In this document: one piece after another, positions 1-5,901 of the stretch | Layout of the letters: each line of letters opens with the position of its first letter | How positions within the stretch are numbered: the first letter of the stretch is position 1 | Origin: Sphingomonadales bacterium | Lineage (GTDB): Bacteria; Pseudomonadota; Alphaproteobacteria; Sphingomonadales; Sphingomonadaceae | NCBI GenBank assembly: GCA_013298745.1 | Contig: JAAFIT010000162.1 | Location: 1 to 6,093 of the forward strand | Length of the DNA: 6,093 nucleotides | Direction of reading: 5' to 3' | The notes under the pieces: generated by a model | What the model saw: the letters and a program-made list of their open reading frames with translations, nothing else | The model's database searches: none | Told to the model about the DNA's origin: nothing | Position numbers and translations under genes: made by a program

Positions 1-539
1 ATCGGCGGCAGGCCGGTGGCCGGAGTCGCCAGCGCCACGACTTCAGGATCGGGGGTAGGGGGCGTCTCGGCTTCAGCTGCAGTTTCAGGCACTTCGATTT
101 CGGATTTCAGCCGCGTGAAGAAGGTGTCGGCATAGCCTTTCGCGGCACCCTCGATCAGCCGGGCGCCGAGCTGCGCCAGCTTGCCGCCGACACTCGAATT
201 GACTTGATAGCTGAGCAGCGTCTGGCCGGGAGCAGGCTCGGTGAGGGTGACCGCCGCCTCGCCCTTGGCAAAGCCTGCAACACCACCTTTTCCTTCGCCG
301 ACAAGGACATAGCTTTCGGGCGCTTTGACTTGGGTGAGCGCAACATGGCCGGCAAAGCTGGCACGCACTGGCCCGACCTTGGCATTCATCTTGCCTTCGA
401 AGCGCTCGCCGCCGTCAGCCTCGACCCTGGTCAGGCTTTCGACGCCGTCGATGCAGCGCGCCAGCACCGCCGGATCGTTGAGCGCCGCCCAGACGCGTTG
501 CCGCGGGGCGGCGATGGCGACGGATCCGTTGAGTTCCAT
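1..539 (-). CDS. CoxG-family SRPBCC protein (3' end beyond the left edge)
   Basis: Partial gene: 179 codons are visible from ATG at 539 and the frame runs off the window. The start is preceded by a strong GAAGGGGG ribosome site. The protein has the CoxG/SRPBCC (START-like lipid/hydrophobic-ligand-binding) signature: an N-terminal strand ending in APRQRVWAALNDP (residues 11-23), CIDGVESL (29-36), then KVGPVRASFAG, a Gly-rich GGVAGFAKG segment and GGKLAQLGARLIEGAAK followed by FFTRL. After the domain comes an acidic Pro/Ala-rich linker ending in GLPP at the edge; in long family members this leads to a C-terminal membrane anchor, which cannot be seen here. CoxG was named for recruiting CO dehydrogenase to the membrane, but no cox genes are in view, so this may be an orphan homologue of unknown ligand. 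It is transcribed divergently from the cold-shock gene. Confidence 0.87.
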   Translation of the reverse strand, partial: MELNGSVAIAAPRQRVWAALNDPAVLARCIDGVESLTRVEADGGERFEGKMNAKVGPVRASFAGHVALTQVKAPESYVLVGEGKGGVAGFAKGEAAVTLTEPAPGQTLLSYQVNSSVGGKLAQLGARLIEGAAKGYADTFFTRLKSEIEVPETAAEAETPPTPDPEVVALATPATGLPP

Positions 540-595
540 GGCATCCCCCTTCCGGGCCGGCGGTTGCATTGCCCTTTGCCCTTCTGAGGCAACAC

Positions 596-616
596 ATAAC
601 CGCCGCTGCGGGTTAT
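596..616. repeat. short inverted repeat in the divergent intergenic region
   Basis: ATAACC (596-601) and GGTTAT (611-616) form a perfect 6-bp inverted repeat around a GC-rich 9-base centre that can itself pair partly. It lies 57 bases upstream of the coxG-like start and over 160 bases upstream of the cold-shock start. It could be an operator or a small leader hairpin for the minus-strand gene. No T-run follows on either strand, so it is not an intrinsic terminator. It may be chance. Confidence 0.25.
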
Positions 617-680
617 CGCCAGTCGGACGATTGGCCCTTGGCGTCTTCGCGCGACGATAAGGCACTTAGCTTGCGGGATA

Positions 681-711
681 TTGCATTGTTTGTGCTTTGT
701 TGGTGTAAGAT
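681..711 (+). promoter_or_regulatory. possible promoter for the cold-shock operon
   Basis: This is the least GC-rich stretch of the intergenic region. It contains TTGCAT (681-686) and TAAGAT (706-711), which resemble -35 and -10 elements, but the 19-base spacing is long. If used, it would give a leader of roughly 60 bases before the cold-shock start. Weak evidence: the element match is by eye only, and alphaproteobacterial promoters often diverge from the E. coli consensus. The rest of the 540-777 gap shows no RNA gene, terminator or small gene that I can support. Confidence 0.2.
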
Positions 712-777
712 GAACAAGTGGGGCGACAGGTTCGCAGCGCGCGATCGGCGATGCGTGTGAAGTGTTGAGGGGGCGTT

Positions 778-1386
778 ATGAGTGACAATGGGGGGACGCA
801 GAGTGATCAGCTGTCGGCTGATCGGTCTGCTGGCGGTGTGGTCACACCGAGCGAAGCCGATGTGGTCGTCAATGGTCGCGTGAAATGGTTTGATCCGGTG
901 CGCGGCTATGGCTTTCTGGTGCCGGCCGATGGCCAGGGCAGCGATGTGCTGCTGCATTTCTCGGTCGTATCCGAAATCGGACGTCGCACGCTTCCGGAAG
1001 GTGCCACCCTGTCGTGTACCGTCGTTGCCCGTGATCGTGGCCGTCAGGCGCGGCGGATCATCAGTCTCGATCTGTCCACCGCCATCGGGCCTGACCCCGA
1101 AACCGCTGCCGCTCGTGCCGCCGATCGCACCGATCCGCGCGCCATGATTGCCGCGGCGGGAGCGTTCGAACCGGTAGCAGTCAAATGGTTCAATCGGCTG
1201 AAGGGCTATGGCTTTGTCGTCCGCCCAGGCGCCACCGAGGACATTTTTGTCCATATGGAAACCGTGCGCCGTGCCGGGCTTGCCGAGCTGATGCCGGGCC
1301 AGATGCTGCAGGCGCGGGTCGCGCCGGGCCACAAGGGGCCGTTGGCGGTGTTGATCGAAGAAATCGCAATCGACAGCGCCGGTTGA
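778..1386 (+). CDS. double cold-shock-domain protein
   Basis: 202-residue protein with two cold-shock (OB-fold, single-stranded nucleic-acid-binding) domains. Domain 1 is about residues 31-98, with [12 protein letters not shown] (RNP1 at 42-46) and DVLLHF (RNP2 at 56-61). Domain 2 is about 131-198, with [12 protein letters not shown] (RNP1 at 142-146) and DIFVHM (155-160). A 30-residue Ala/Asp-rich linker separates them, and a 30-residue polar tail precedes the first. Single-domain bacterial Csps are about 70 residues; tandem forms are characteristic of alphaproteobacteria (for example the Caulobacter CspC/CspD type, linked there to stationary phase). The likely role is an RNA chaperone in the cytoplasm. 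The start is supported by GAGGGGG six bases upstream of the ATG. It is the first gene of the plus-strand run; the next gene begins 18 bases after its stop. Whether it responds to cold cannot be read from the sequence. Confidence 0.95.
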   Translation: MSDNGGTQSDQLSADRSAGGVVTPSEADVVVNGRVKWFDPVRGYGFLVPADGQGSDVLLHFSVVSEIGRRTLPEGATLSCTVVARDRGRQARRIISLDLSTAIGPDPETAAARAADRTDPRAMIAAAGAFEPVAVKWFNRLKGYGFVVRPGATEDIFVHMETVRRAGLAELMPGQMLQARVAPGHKGPLAVLIEEIAIDSAG

Positions 1387-1404
1387 GCGCGTCTAGATGC
1401 ATAA

Positions 1405-1860
1405 ATGAAGATCAGCGCTCGCCTTTTTGTTTCGCTTTTTGTTCTCACGGTCGCGACCCCGTCGCTGGCGGCAATGCCGGATTGCCCCAATCATGATCTT
1501 GCCCGGGTGCCGGTTACCTTCAAGACCGCCAAGGGCCGTTTTGACTACAAGCTCGAGGTGGCCGCGACATCGGCGCAACAGCAGTGCGGGTTGATGTACC
1601 GAAAGGTCATGCAGCGCGATGTCGGCATGGATTTTCCGATCAAGCCGGCACGGTCGCTATCGTTCTGGATGGAAAACACACCATTGCCGCTCGATCTGAT
1701 TTTCGTCGGCACTGATAGCCGCGTGGTCAGCATACAGCGTGGCGTGCCGTTTTCGCGTGACCTGATTGATTCCGGCGGCATAGCGGCGCGGGTGATCGAA
1801 CTCAACGCCGGGGAGGCCGCCCGCATCGGTTTGAAGCCCGGCGACCGGGTGGAGCCATAG
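1405..1860 (+). CDS. exported DUF192 family protein
   Basis: 151-residue protein of the DUF192 family, whose molecular function is not established. Residues 1-22 form a signal peptide (MKISAR, hydrophobic LFVSLFVLTVAT, then PSLA before AMPDC), so the mature protein of about 129 residues is periplasmic or outer-membrane associated. Family landmarks are GLMYRK (62-67, the usual GLM-R block), DVGMDF (72-77), FWMENTPLPLD (87-97) and the C-terminal VIELNAGEAARIGLKPGD. The start has no clear ribosome site. A three-codon ORF, ATG CAT AAA TGA at 1397-1408, ends by overlapping this ATG, so re-initiation from it or coupling to the cold-shock gene 18 bases upstream is possible. DUF192 genes commonly sit just behind tandem cold-shock genes in alphaproteobacteria, which supports this being the native arrangement. 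Confidence 0.94.
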   Translation: MKISARLFVSLFVLTVATPSLAAMPDCPNHDLARVPVTFKTAKGRFDYKLEVAATSAQQQCGLMYRKVMQRDVGMDFPIKPARSLSFWMENTPLPLDLIFVGTDSRVVSIQRGVPFSRDLIDSGGIAARVIELNAGEAARIGLKPGDRVEP

Positions 1861-1862
1861 CC
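1848..1862 (+). promoter_or_regulatory. candidate ribosome site for an extended amidase start
   Basis: GGTGGAG (1848-1854) lies at the very end of the DUF192 gene. Eight bases later comes GTT GCC AAC CCG (from 1863), in frame with the amidase and starting a signal-peptide-like segment. GTT is one base from GTG. In the same frame, ATA at 1857 is too close to the site and CTG at 1875 is rather far. No comparable site precedes TTG at 1911. The site therefore hints that translation begins upstream of the canonical start, but the start codon itself is unresolved. Confidence 0.4.
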
Positions 1863-1910
1863 GTTGCCAACCCGCTGCGCCGAACGCTGCCTGCCCTGCT
1901 GGCTCTGGCG

Positions 1911-3758
1911 TTGATGGCGGGCGATGCCGCCACAGCGGGACCGGTATTCGACGTTGCGGAGCGCTCGATCGACGATCTGCAAGCGGCGCTGGGCATCGGC
2001 AAGGTCACATCCCGCCAGCTCGTCGCCGCCTATCTCGCGCGCATCGCCGCTTATGATCAGCGAGGTCCCCGGCTCAACAGCATCGTTACCCTCAACTCCA
2101 GGGCACTTGCCGAAGCTGATGCACTCGATCGGGAACGCACCGCCAAGGGGCCGCGCGGGCCGCTGCACGGCATCCCGGTGCTGGTGAAGGACAATTACAA
2201 CACCGCCGACATGCCGACGAGCGGCGGCACATTGGCGCTGGCGACGCTGCAACCCGCTACCGATGCCTTTCAGGTGGCGCGTCTGCGCGCGGCAGGCGCC
2301 ATCATCCTCGGCAAGACGACGCTCCACGAACTTGCCGCTGGCGTCATCACCGTTGCATCGCTGAGCGGTGCCTCGCGCAATCCTTATGATCCGGCGCGGT
2401 CGCCCGGCGGATCGAGCGGTGGCACCGGCGCGGCGATCGCTGCGAGCTTTGCTGCCGCCGGCATGGGCAGCGATACCTGCGGGTCGATCCGCATCCCTTC
2501 GGCCTATCAGAACCTGTTCGGCTTGCGTGCCACCCGTGGCCTGTCGAGCCGGAGTGGCGTCATCCCGCTGTCCGAAACCCAGGATGTCGCGGGGCCATTG
2601 GCACGCAGCGTCATCGATCTGGCGATCATGCTCGATGCGACGGTGGGCGAGGATCCGCATGATGCCTCGACTCGCGGTGCGGGCGCGCATTTGCCGGCAT
2701 CCTATCGCGACAGTTTGCGGCCCGGTGCGTTGCAAGGCGCCCGCATCGGCGTGCTGCGAACGCTGTTCGCCACCACGCCGGAGGATGGCGAAGGGCAGGC
2801 GGTGGTGGACCGAGCGCTGGCGACGCTGCGGGCCGAAGGCGCGGTGCTGGTCGATGTCGAGATGCCGGGCATCATCGATACGCTCGCCGATGCGGCGGTC
2901 ATCCCCTTTGAATTCAAGGAGGATTTTGCCGCCTATCTGGCGCAGCAGCCCAATCCGCCGGTTGCCGATCTTGATGCCATATTGGCCGCTGGCCTGCATC
3001 ATGATCTGCTCGACACCCGGTTTCGCGAGCGCAATGTCGAGGGCGGTCGTTCGGCGCCCGGATACCAGGCGGCGCTTGCGGCGCGCGCCAAGGCGAAGGC
3101 GGCGACCGAGGCGCTTCTCGCCGATCAGAAACTCGACGCGTTGCTCTATCCGACCGTGCTGCTGCGGCCGCCACTCATCGGCGGCGACAATATCGCCAAC
3201 CCCAACAACTGCCGGTTGAGCCCGTCGACCGGCCTGCCGGCGCTGGCGATCCCGGCGGGGTTTTCACCGCGCGGTCTGCCGTTCGGCATCGAATTGCTGG
3301 GGCCGGCGTTCAGCGAGCCGCGCCTGCTGGCGCTGGCCTATGGCTGGGAGATGGCGGCACAGCCGCGTCAGGCGCCGTTCAGCACGCCGCCGCTGGTCAA
3401 CGGCGAGGCGCCTCAGGCGTTGGTGTTTACCACGAGGATCGCCGCTGATGCCGGGGGCGGGGCGACGATCAACTGGCGCTATGATCCGGTCACCGCGCAT
3501 CTGGTTGCTGCGGTGACGGTCGCCGGCCTCGGCAAGGACACGCCTGTTGCCGTGACGCTGCACCGGCGCTTCAAGGATGGTCCCGGCCCGGTGCTGGCGC
3601 CGTTGCTTGTCGCCGGGCAATCGCAGGGACAGGCCGAATTGGTGCTCGATGGCCGTGATCGTGCCGATCTCGCGGCCGGACGGCTTTACGCCGCACTTTA
3701 CACTCGGGCCGTGCCTTTGGGGGCAGGGCAGGGCACTTTGGTCCTGCCGACACGATAG
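1911..3758 (+). CDS. amidase-signature family hydrolase, probably exported, with C-terminal CHRD-like domain
   Basis: Amidase-signature enzyme hydrolysing an amide bond; substrate unknown. Numbering from TTG at 1911 (615 residues), the Ser-cisSer-Lys triad is readable: Lys93 in VLVKDNY, cis-Ser168 in PGGSSGGTG and nucleophile Ser192 in GSDTCGSIRIP. The spacings of 75 and 24 match the 142/217/241 arrangement of FAAH. The GSDTCGS form and the following SSRSGVIPLSETQDVAGPLARSV resemble the peptide-amidase-like branch rather than GatA, and no gatB/gatC is nearby. The catalytic domain ends near residue 490; residues about 501-615 form a separate beta-rich segment resembling a CHRD domain. TTG 1911 is the only canonical start in the frame, yet codons from 1863 encode a convincing signal peptide (NPLRR, then LPALLALALMAG, then DAATA before GPVF), so the true N-terminus is probably upstream. 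It follows DUF192 directly and precedes NDUFA12 by 41 bases. Confidence 0.92.
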   Translation: MMAGDAATAGPVFDVAERSIDDLQAALGIGKVTSRQLVAAYLARIAAYDQRGPRLNSIVTLNSRALAEADALDRERTAKGPRGPLHGIPVLVKDNYNTADMPTSGGTLALATLQPATDAFQVARLRAAGAIILGKTTLHELAAGVITVASLSGASRNPYDPARSPGGSSGGTGAAIAASFAAAGMGSDTCGSIRIPSAYQNLFGLRATRGLSSRSGVIPLSETQDVAGPLARSVIDLAIMLDATVGEDPHDASTRGAGAHLPASYRDSLRPGALQGARIGVLRTLFATTPEDGEGQAVVDRALATLRAEGAVLVDVEMPGIIDTLADAAVIPFEFKEDFAAYLAQQPNPPVADLDAILAAGLHHDLLDTRFRERNVEGGRSAPGYQAALAARAKAKAATEALLADQKLDALLYPTVLLRPPLIGGDNIANPNNCRLSPSTGLPALAIPAGFSPRGLPFGIELLGPAFSEPRLLALAYGWEMAAQPRQAPFSTPPLVNGEAPQALVFTTRIAADAGGGATINWRYDPVTAHLVAAVTVAGLGKDTPVAVTLHRRFKDGPGPVLAPLLVAGQSQGQAELVLDGRDRADLAAGRLYAALYTRAVPLGAGQGTLVLPTR

Positions 3759-3799
3759 AGTCTCTTGCCTTCACCGGCCAAATCAGGCTCTAGGAAGCC

Positions 3800-4201
3800 A
3801 TGGGACTGCTGGCGAACATCTTCACCTGGTGGAACGGGCCGGGCTATGGCACGCGCATCATGACACGGCGCACCGGTCGCGAAGTCGGTCGCGACGGCCA
3901 GGGCAATGTCTATTACCGCAGTGGCGCCGGCAAGACCGAGCGCCGTTGGGTGATCTACAATGGCACGCCCGAGGCGACGCGGATTCCGCCCGAATGGCAT
4001 TTGTGGATGCACAAGACCGTGGCGCTGCCACCGACCGAAGCGCCGCTTACCCCGCGCGTCTGGGAACGACCCTGGTCACCCAATCCGACAGGAACGGCCT
4101 CTGCCTATCTGCCATCGGGCGCGCTCGATGCCGGTGGCAAACGCGCACGCGCCACAGGCGATTATCGGGCCTGGTCGCCTGAGGATGAGGGCCAGCCCTG
4201 A
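3800..4201 (+). CDS. NADH:ubiquinone oxidoreductase (complex I) NDUFA12-family accessory subunit
   Basis: 133-residue homologue of mitochondrial NDUFA12 (B17.2), a supernumerary subunit on the hydrophilic arm of complex I that alphaproteobacteria share with mitochondria. Recognisable blocks: FTWWNG (8-13), GTRIMTRRTGREVG (17-30), GNVYYR (35-40), RRWVIYNG (48-55), IPPEWHLWMH (62-71), PPTE followed by an RVWERPWSPNPTGT block, and ATGDYRAWSPED near the C-terminus. No signal peptide or membrane segment, as expected for a peripheral cytoplasmic-side subunit. AGGA four bases before the ATG supports the start. The stop overlaps the mlaD start in TGATG, suggesting translational coupling. The main nuo operon is not in the window; this subunit is usually encoded away from it. 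Confidence 0.96.
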   Translation: MGLLANIFTWWNGPGYGTRIMTRRTGREVGRDGQGNVYYRSGAGKTERRWVIYNGTPEATRIPPEWHLWMHKTVALPPTEAPLTPRVWERPWSPNPTGTASAYLPSGALDAGGKRARATGDYRAWSPEDEGQP

Positions 4202-4704
4202 TGCGGGCCTTGTTCAAGGACAATATCGTCGAAGCGCTGGTCGGGCTGATTGTTGTCCTCGTCGCGATCGGCTTTGTGAGCCTGGCCTATAGCCGCACCC
4301 AGGCCGGCAATGCCGCCGATGGCTATGTGCTGAAGGCGCGTTTCACCAATGTCGCAGGGGTCTCGCCCGGCACCGATGTGCGGATGGCCGGCATCAAGGT
4401 CGGCAAGGTGGCGCGGCAAAGTCTTGATCCCGCCAGCTTCCAGGCTGTGCTCGATATCAATATCGACAAGGGCCTGCAACTGCCGATCGATTCGAGTGCG
4501 GCGGTCACCACCGAAGGCATCCTCGGTGGCACGTTCATCGCGCTGACGCCGGGCGGGGAGACGGTGATGCTCAAGCCGGGCGAAGAGATCGTCGAAACCT
4601 CGGGCGCGACCGATCTGATGGCGTTGATCGGCGGCTTTGTGAACAAATCCGGCGACAAGCCGGCGGACGCTGCGGCGGCGCCAGCGGCAGAACCGGCGCA
4701 ATAG
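4201..4704 (+). CDS. mlaD: MlaD, MCE-domain phospholipid-transport protein
   Basis: 167-residue protein of the Mla system, which moves phospholipids between the inner and outer membranes and keeps the outer leaflet asymmetric. The N-terminus has a single anchor (residues 12-30, ALVGLIVVLVAIGFVSLAY) and the rest is periplasmic. The MCE domain spans about 41-120, with the family blocks ARFTNVAGVSPGTDVRMAGIKVG (46-68), LPIDSSAAVTTEGILGG (94-110) and TFIALTPGG. A low-complexity Ala/Pro tail follows (150-167). E. coli MlaD is 183 residues, so the length is normal; MlaD works as a hexamer on MlaFE. The partner genes mlaE, mlaF and mlaC are not in the window, so this mlaD is separated from them. The ATG overlaps the NDUFA12 stop by one base, and the DUF2155 gene begins three bases after its stop. 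Confidence 0.94.
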   Translation: MRALFKDNIVEALVGLIVVLVAIGFVSLAYSRTQAGNAADGYVLKARFTNVAGVSPGTDVRMAGIKVGKVARQSLDPASFQAVLDINIDKGLQLPIDSSAAVTTEGILGGTFIALTPGGETVMLKPGEEIVETSGATDLMALIGGFVNKSGDKPADAAAAPAAEPAQ

Positions 4705-4707
4705 GCC

Positions 4708-5307
4708 ATGATCGGGTTTCGCGCTCTGGCAGCGCTGCTGGCCGTGGCGGCTCTGCCAGTAGCAGCGCAACAGGCACAACCGGCCAGCGCGCCGGCACCA
4801 AAATCGGTTGCGCCGACAGCCGCGGCAAAGCCCGCGGACCCCAAACCCAAAGCACCCGCCAAGGTCCTGCCACCCGCCACCGGGATCACACCCAATGCCG
4901 AGCGCGTCGTCACGATTGGCGCCATCGACAAGCGCACCGGTGAAAACCGCAGCTTTGTCGGTAACCCCGGCCAGATGTTCAGCTTTGGCGCGTTGACCGT
5001 GCGGGTGCGTACCTGCGAGACGACGCCGCCCTGGGAACAGAAACTGACCGGCGCCTTCCTGCTGATCGATGAAACCACTGGCAAAGCAGCGCCGAAGCGC
5101 ATCTATTCAGGCTGGATGTTTGCCGAAAGCCCGTCGCTCCATCCCTTGGAGCACGCCCGCTATGATGTCTGGGTCAAGAGCTGCACGATGCGCTTCCCCG
5201 AAACCGGGCCAGCGACGGTGGTGGCGGGCAGCATCGGTGGCGGCGACAAGCCGGCGGCATCCAAAGCGAAAAAGTCTGCTGCAGTGCCGAGCGCCGCGGC
5301 CAATTGA
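4708..5307 (+). CDS. exported DUF2155 domain protein
   Basis: 199-residue protein with an N-terminal signal peptide ([20 protein letters not shown], cleavage likely after residue 20), a Pro/Ala/Lys-rich linker (21-62) and one DUF2155 domain (about 66-160), a family of unknown function in alphaproteobacteria. Family landmarks are AIDKRTGE (72-79), [16 protein letters not shown] (88-103), GAFLLID (115-121), [17 protein letters not shown] (133-149) and YDVWVKSC (152-159). Cys103 and Cys159 are the only cysteines and could form a disulfide in the periplasm. A disordered Ala/Lys tail follows. It begins three bases after mlaD and probably ends the operon. Its last 148 bases, including the YDVWVKSC codons, are also the antisense 3' end of aat; the overlap is described under findings. 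Confidence 0.94.
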   Translation: MIGFRALAALLAVAALPVAAQQAQPASAPAPKSVAPTAAAKPADPKPKAPAKVLPPATGITPNAERVVTIGAIDKRTGENRSFVGNPGQMFSFGALTVRVRTCETTPPWEQKLTGAFLLIDETTGKAAPKRIYSGWMFAESPSLHPLEHARYDVWVKSCTMRFPETGPATVVAGSIGGGDKPAASKAKKSAAVPSAAAN

Positions 5308-5876
5308 GCGCGATAGGCGCGCGCCGTCACTTCCTGGGCACCGAACCGTGCCAGATGCTCGGTCAGGAACTGGGTGTCGAGCAAGGTAAAGCCACCGACC
5401 CGCAACCGCGCCACCAATGCTGCCAGCGCGCATTTCGAGGCATCGCGCACCCGCGTGAACATTGATTCGCCGAAAAAGGCGCCGCCCAACCGCACGCCAT
5501 AAAGCCCTCCGGCGAGCGCGCCATCGTCGGTCCAGGCTTCGACTGAATGGGCATGGCCTCGGGCGTGCAGCGCCCGATAGGCATCGGCGATCAGCGGATT
5601 GATCCAGGTGTCGGTTCGCCCCGGCACCGGCTCGGCACAGCCGGCGAGCACGGCATCGAAAGCGCGATCGACCGTCAACATGAAGCGTTCGGATTTCAGC
5701 ACCTTGGCGAGGCTTTTGGGCAAATGAAAGCCATCCAATGGCAGCACGCCCCGCCGCTTCGGCTCCACCCAGAACACATCGCCGGCGGTGGCGCTGTCGG
5801 CCATCGGGAAAATGCCGCTGGCATAGGCCCGCAACACAATATCGGGGTCAAGGGCGGTTTTGAGCGGGTGGCTCAC
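5160..5876 (-). CDS. aat: leucyl/phenylalanyl-tRNA-protein transferase
   Basis: Cytoplasmic enzyme that transfers Leu or Phe from aminoacyl-tRNA to proteins with N-terminal Lys or Arg, creating N-degrons for ClpS/ClpAP. Numbered from GTG 5876 (238 residues; E. coli Aat is 234), family blocks are [11 protein letters not shown] (16-26), [12 protein letters not shown] (35-46), TWINPLI (90-96), GHAHSVEAW (107-115), [18 protein letters not shown] (123-140), DASKCAL (145-151) and [16 protein letters not shown] (165-180). Start choice: GTG 5876 lies 25 bases after the accC stop; TTG 5882 is an equal-frame alternative. An ATG at 5960 would overlap accC by 59 bases and add residues that are merely accC read in another frame, so I rejected it. 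After the conserved core there is a tail ending LLTQTS; its last 48 or so residues are encoded opposite DUF2155. Probably cotranscribed with accC. Confidence 0.95.
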   Translation of the reverse strand: MSHPLKTALDPDIVLRAYASGIFPMADSATAGDVFWVEPKRRGVLPLDGFHLPKSLAKVLKSERFMLTVDRAFDAVLAGCAEPVPGRTDTWINPLIADAYRALHARGHAHSVEAWTDDGALAGGLYGVRLGGAFFGESMFTRVRDASKCALAALVARLRVGGFTLLDTQFLTEHLARFGAQEVTARAYRAQLAAALGTAADFFALDAAGLSPPPMLPATTVAGPVSGKRIVQLLTQTS

Positions 5877-5901
5877 CGACAAGACACCCGTCTGCTGCGG
5901 T

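Noticed and set aside
835..848. GGTGTG-GT-CACACC inverted repeat
   Set aside because: Inside the N-terminal coding part of the cold-shock gene, very short, with no sign of function. Likely chance.
613..1332. 239-codon minus-strand open frame running from inside the cold-shock gene into the intergenic region
   Set aside because: Composition is His/Arg-rich without a domain. It mirrors the cold-shock gene and has no ribosome site.
2472..2489. Cys in the amidase oxyanion-hole block (GSDTCGS rather than GSDTGGS) as an inactivating change
   Set aside because: The GSDTCGS form is, to my knowledge, common in a branch of the amidase family, and Lys93, Ser168 and Ser192 are all present with FAAH-like spacing. 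The enzyme looks intact.
1545..3002. 485-codon open frame on the minus strand
   Set aside because: It lies wholly opposite DUF192 and the amidase, whose family motifs are clear. Its protein is Arg/Gln/Gly-rich with no recognisable domain, as expected for an antisense shadow in GC-rich DNA.
4323..5102. 259-codon open frame on the minus strand opposite mlaD and DUF2155
   Set aside because: Low-complexity Ala/Ser/Pro composition and no family signature. The plus-strand frames carry the MCE and DUF2155 motifs. Shadow frame.
5290..5330. Intrinsic terminator between the convergent genes
   Set aside because: The genes overlap, so there is no intergenic space, and no GC hairpin with a T-run is visible on either strand near their ends.
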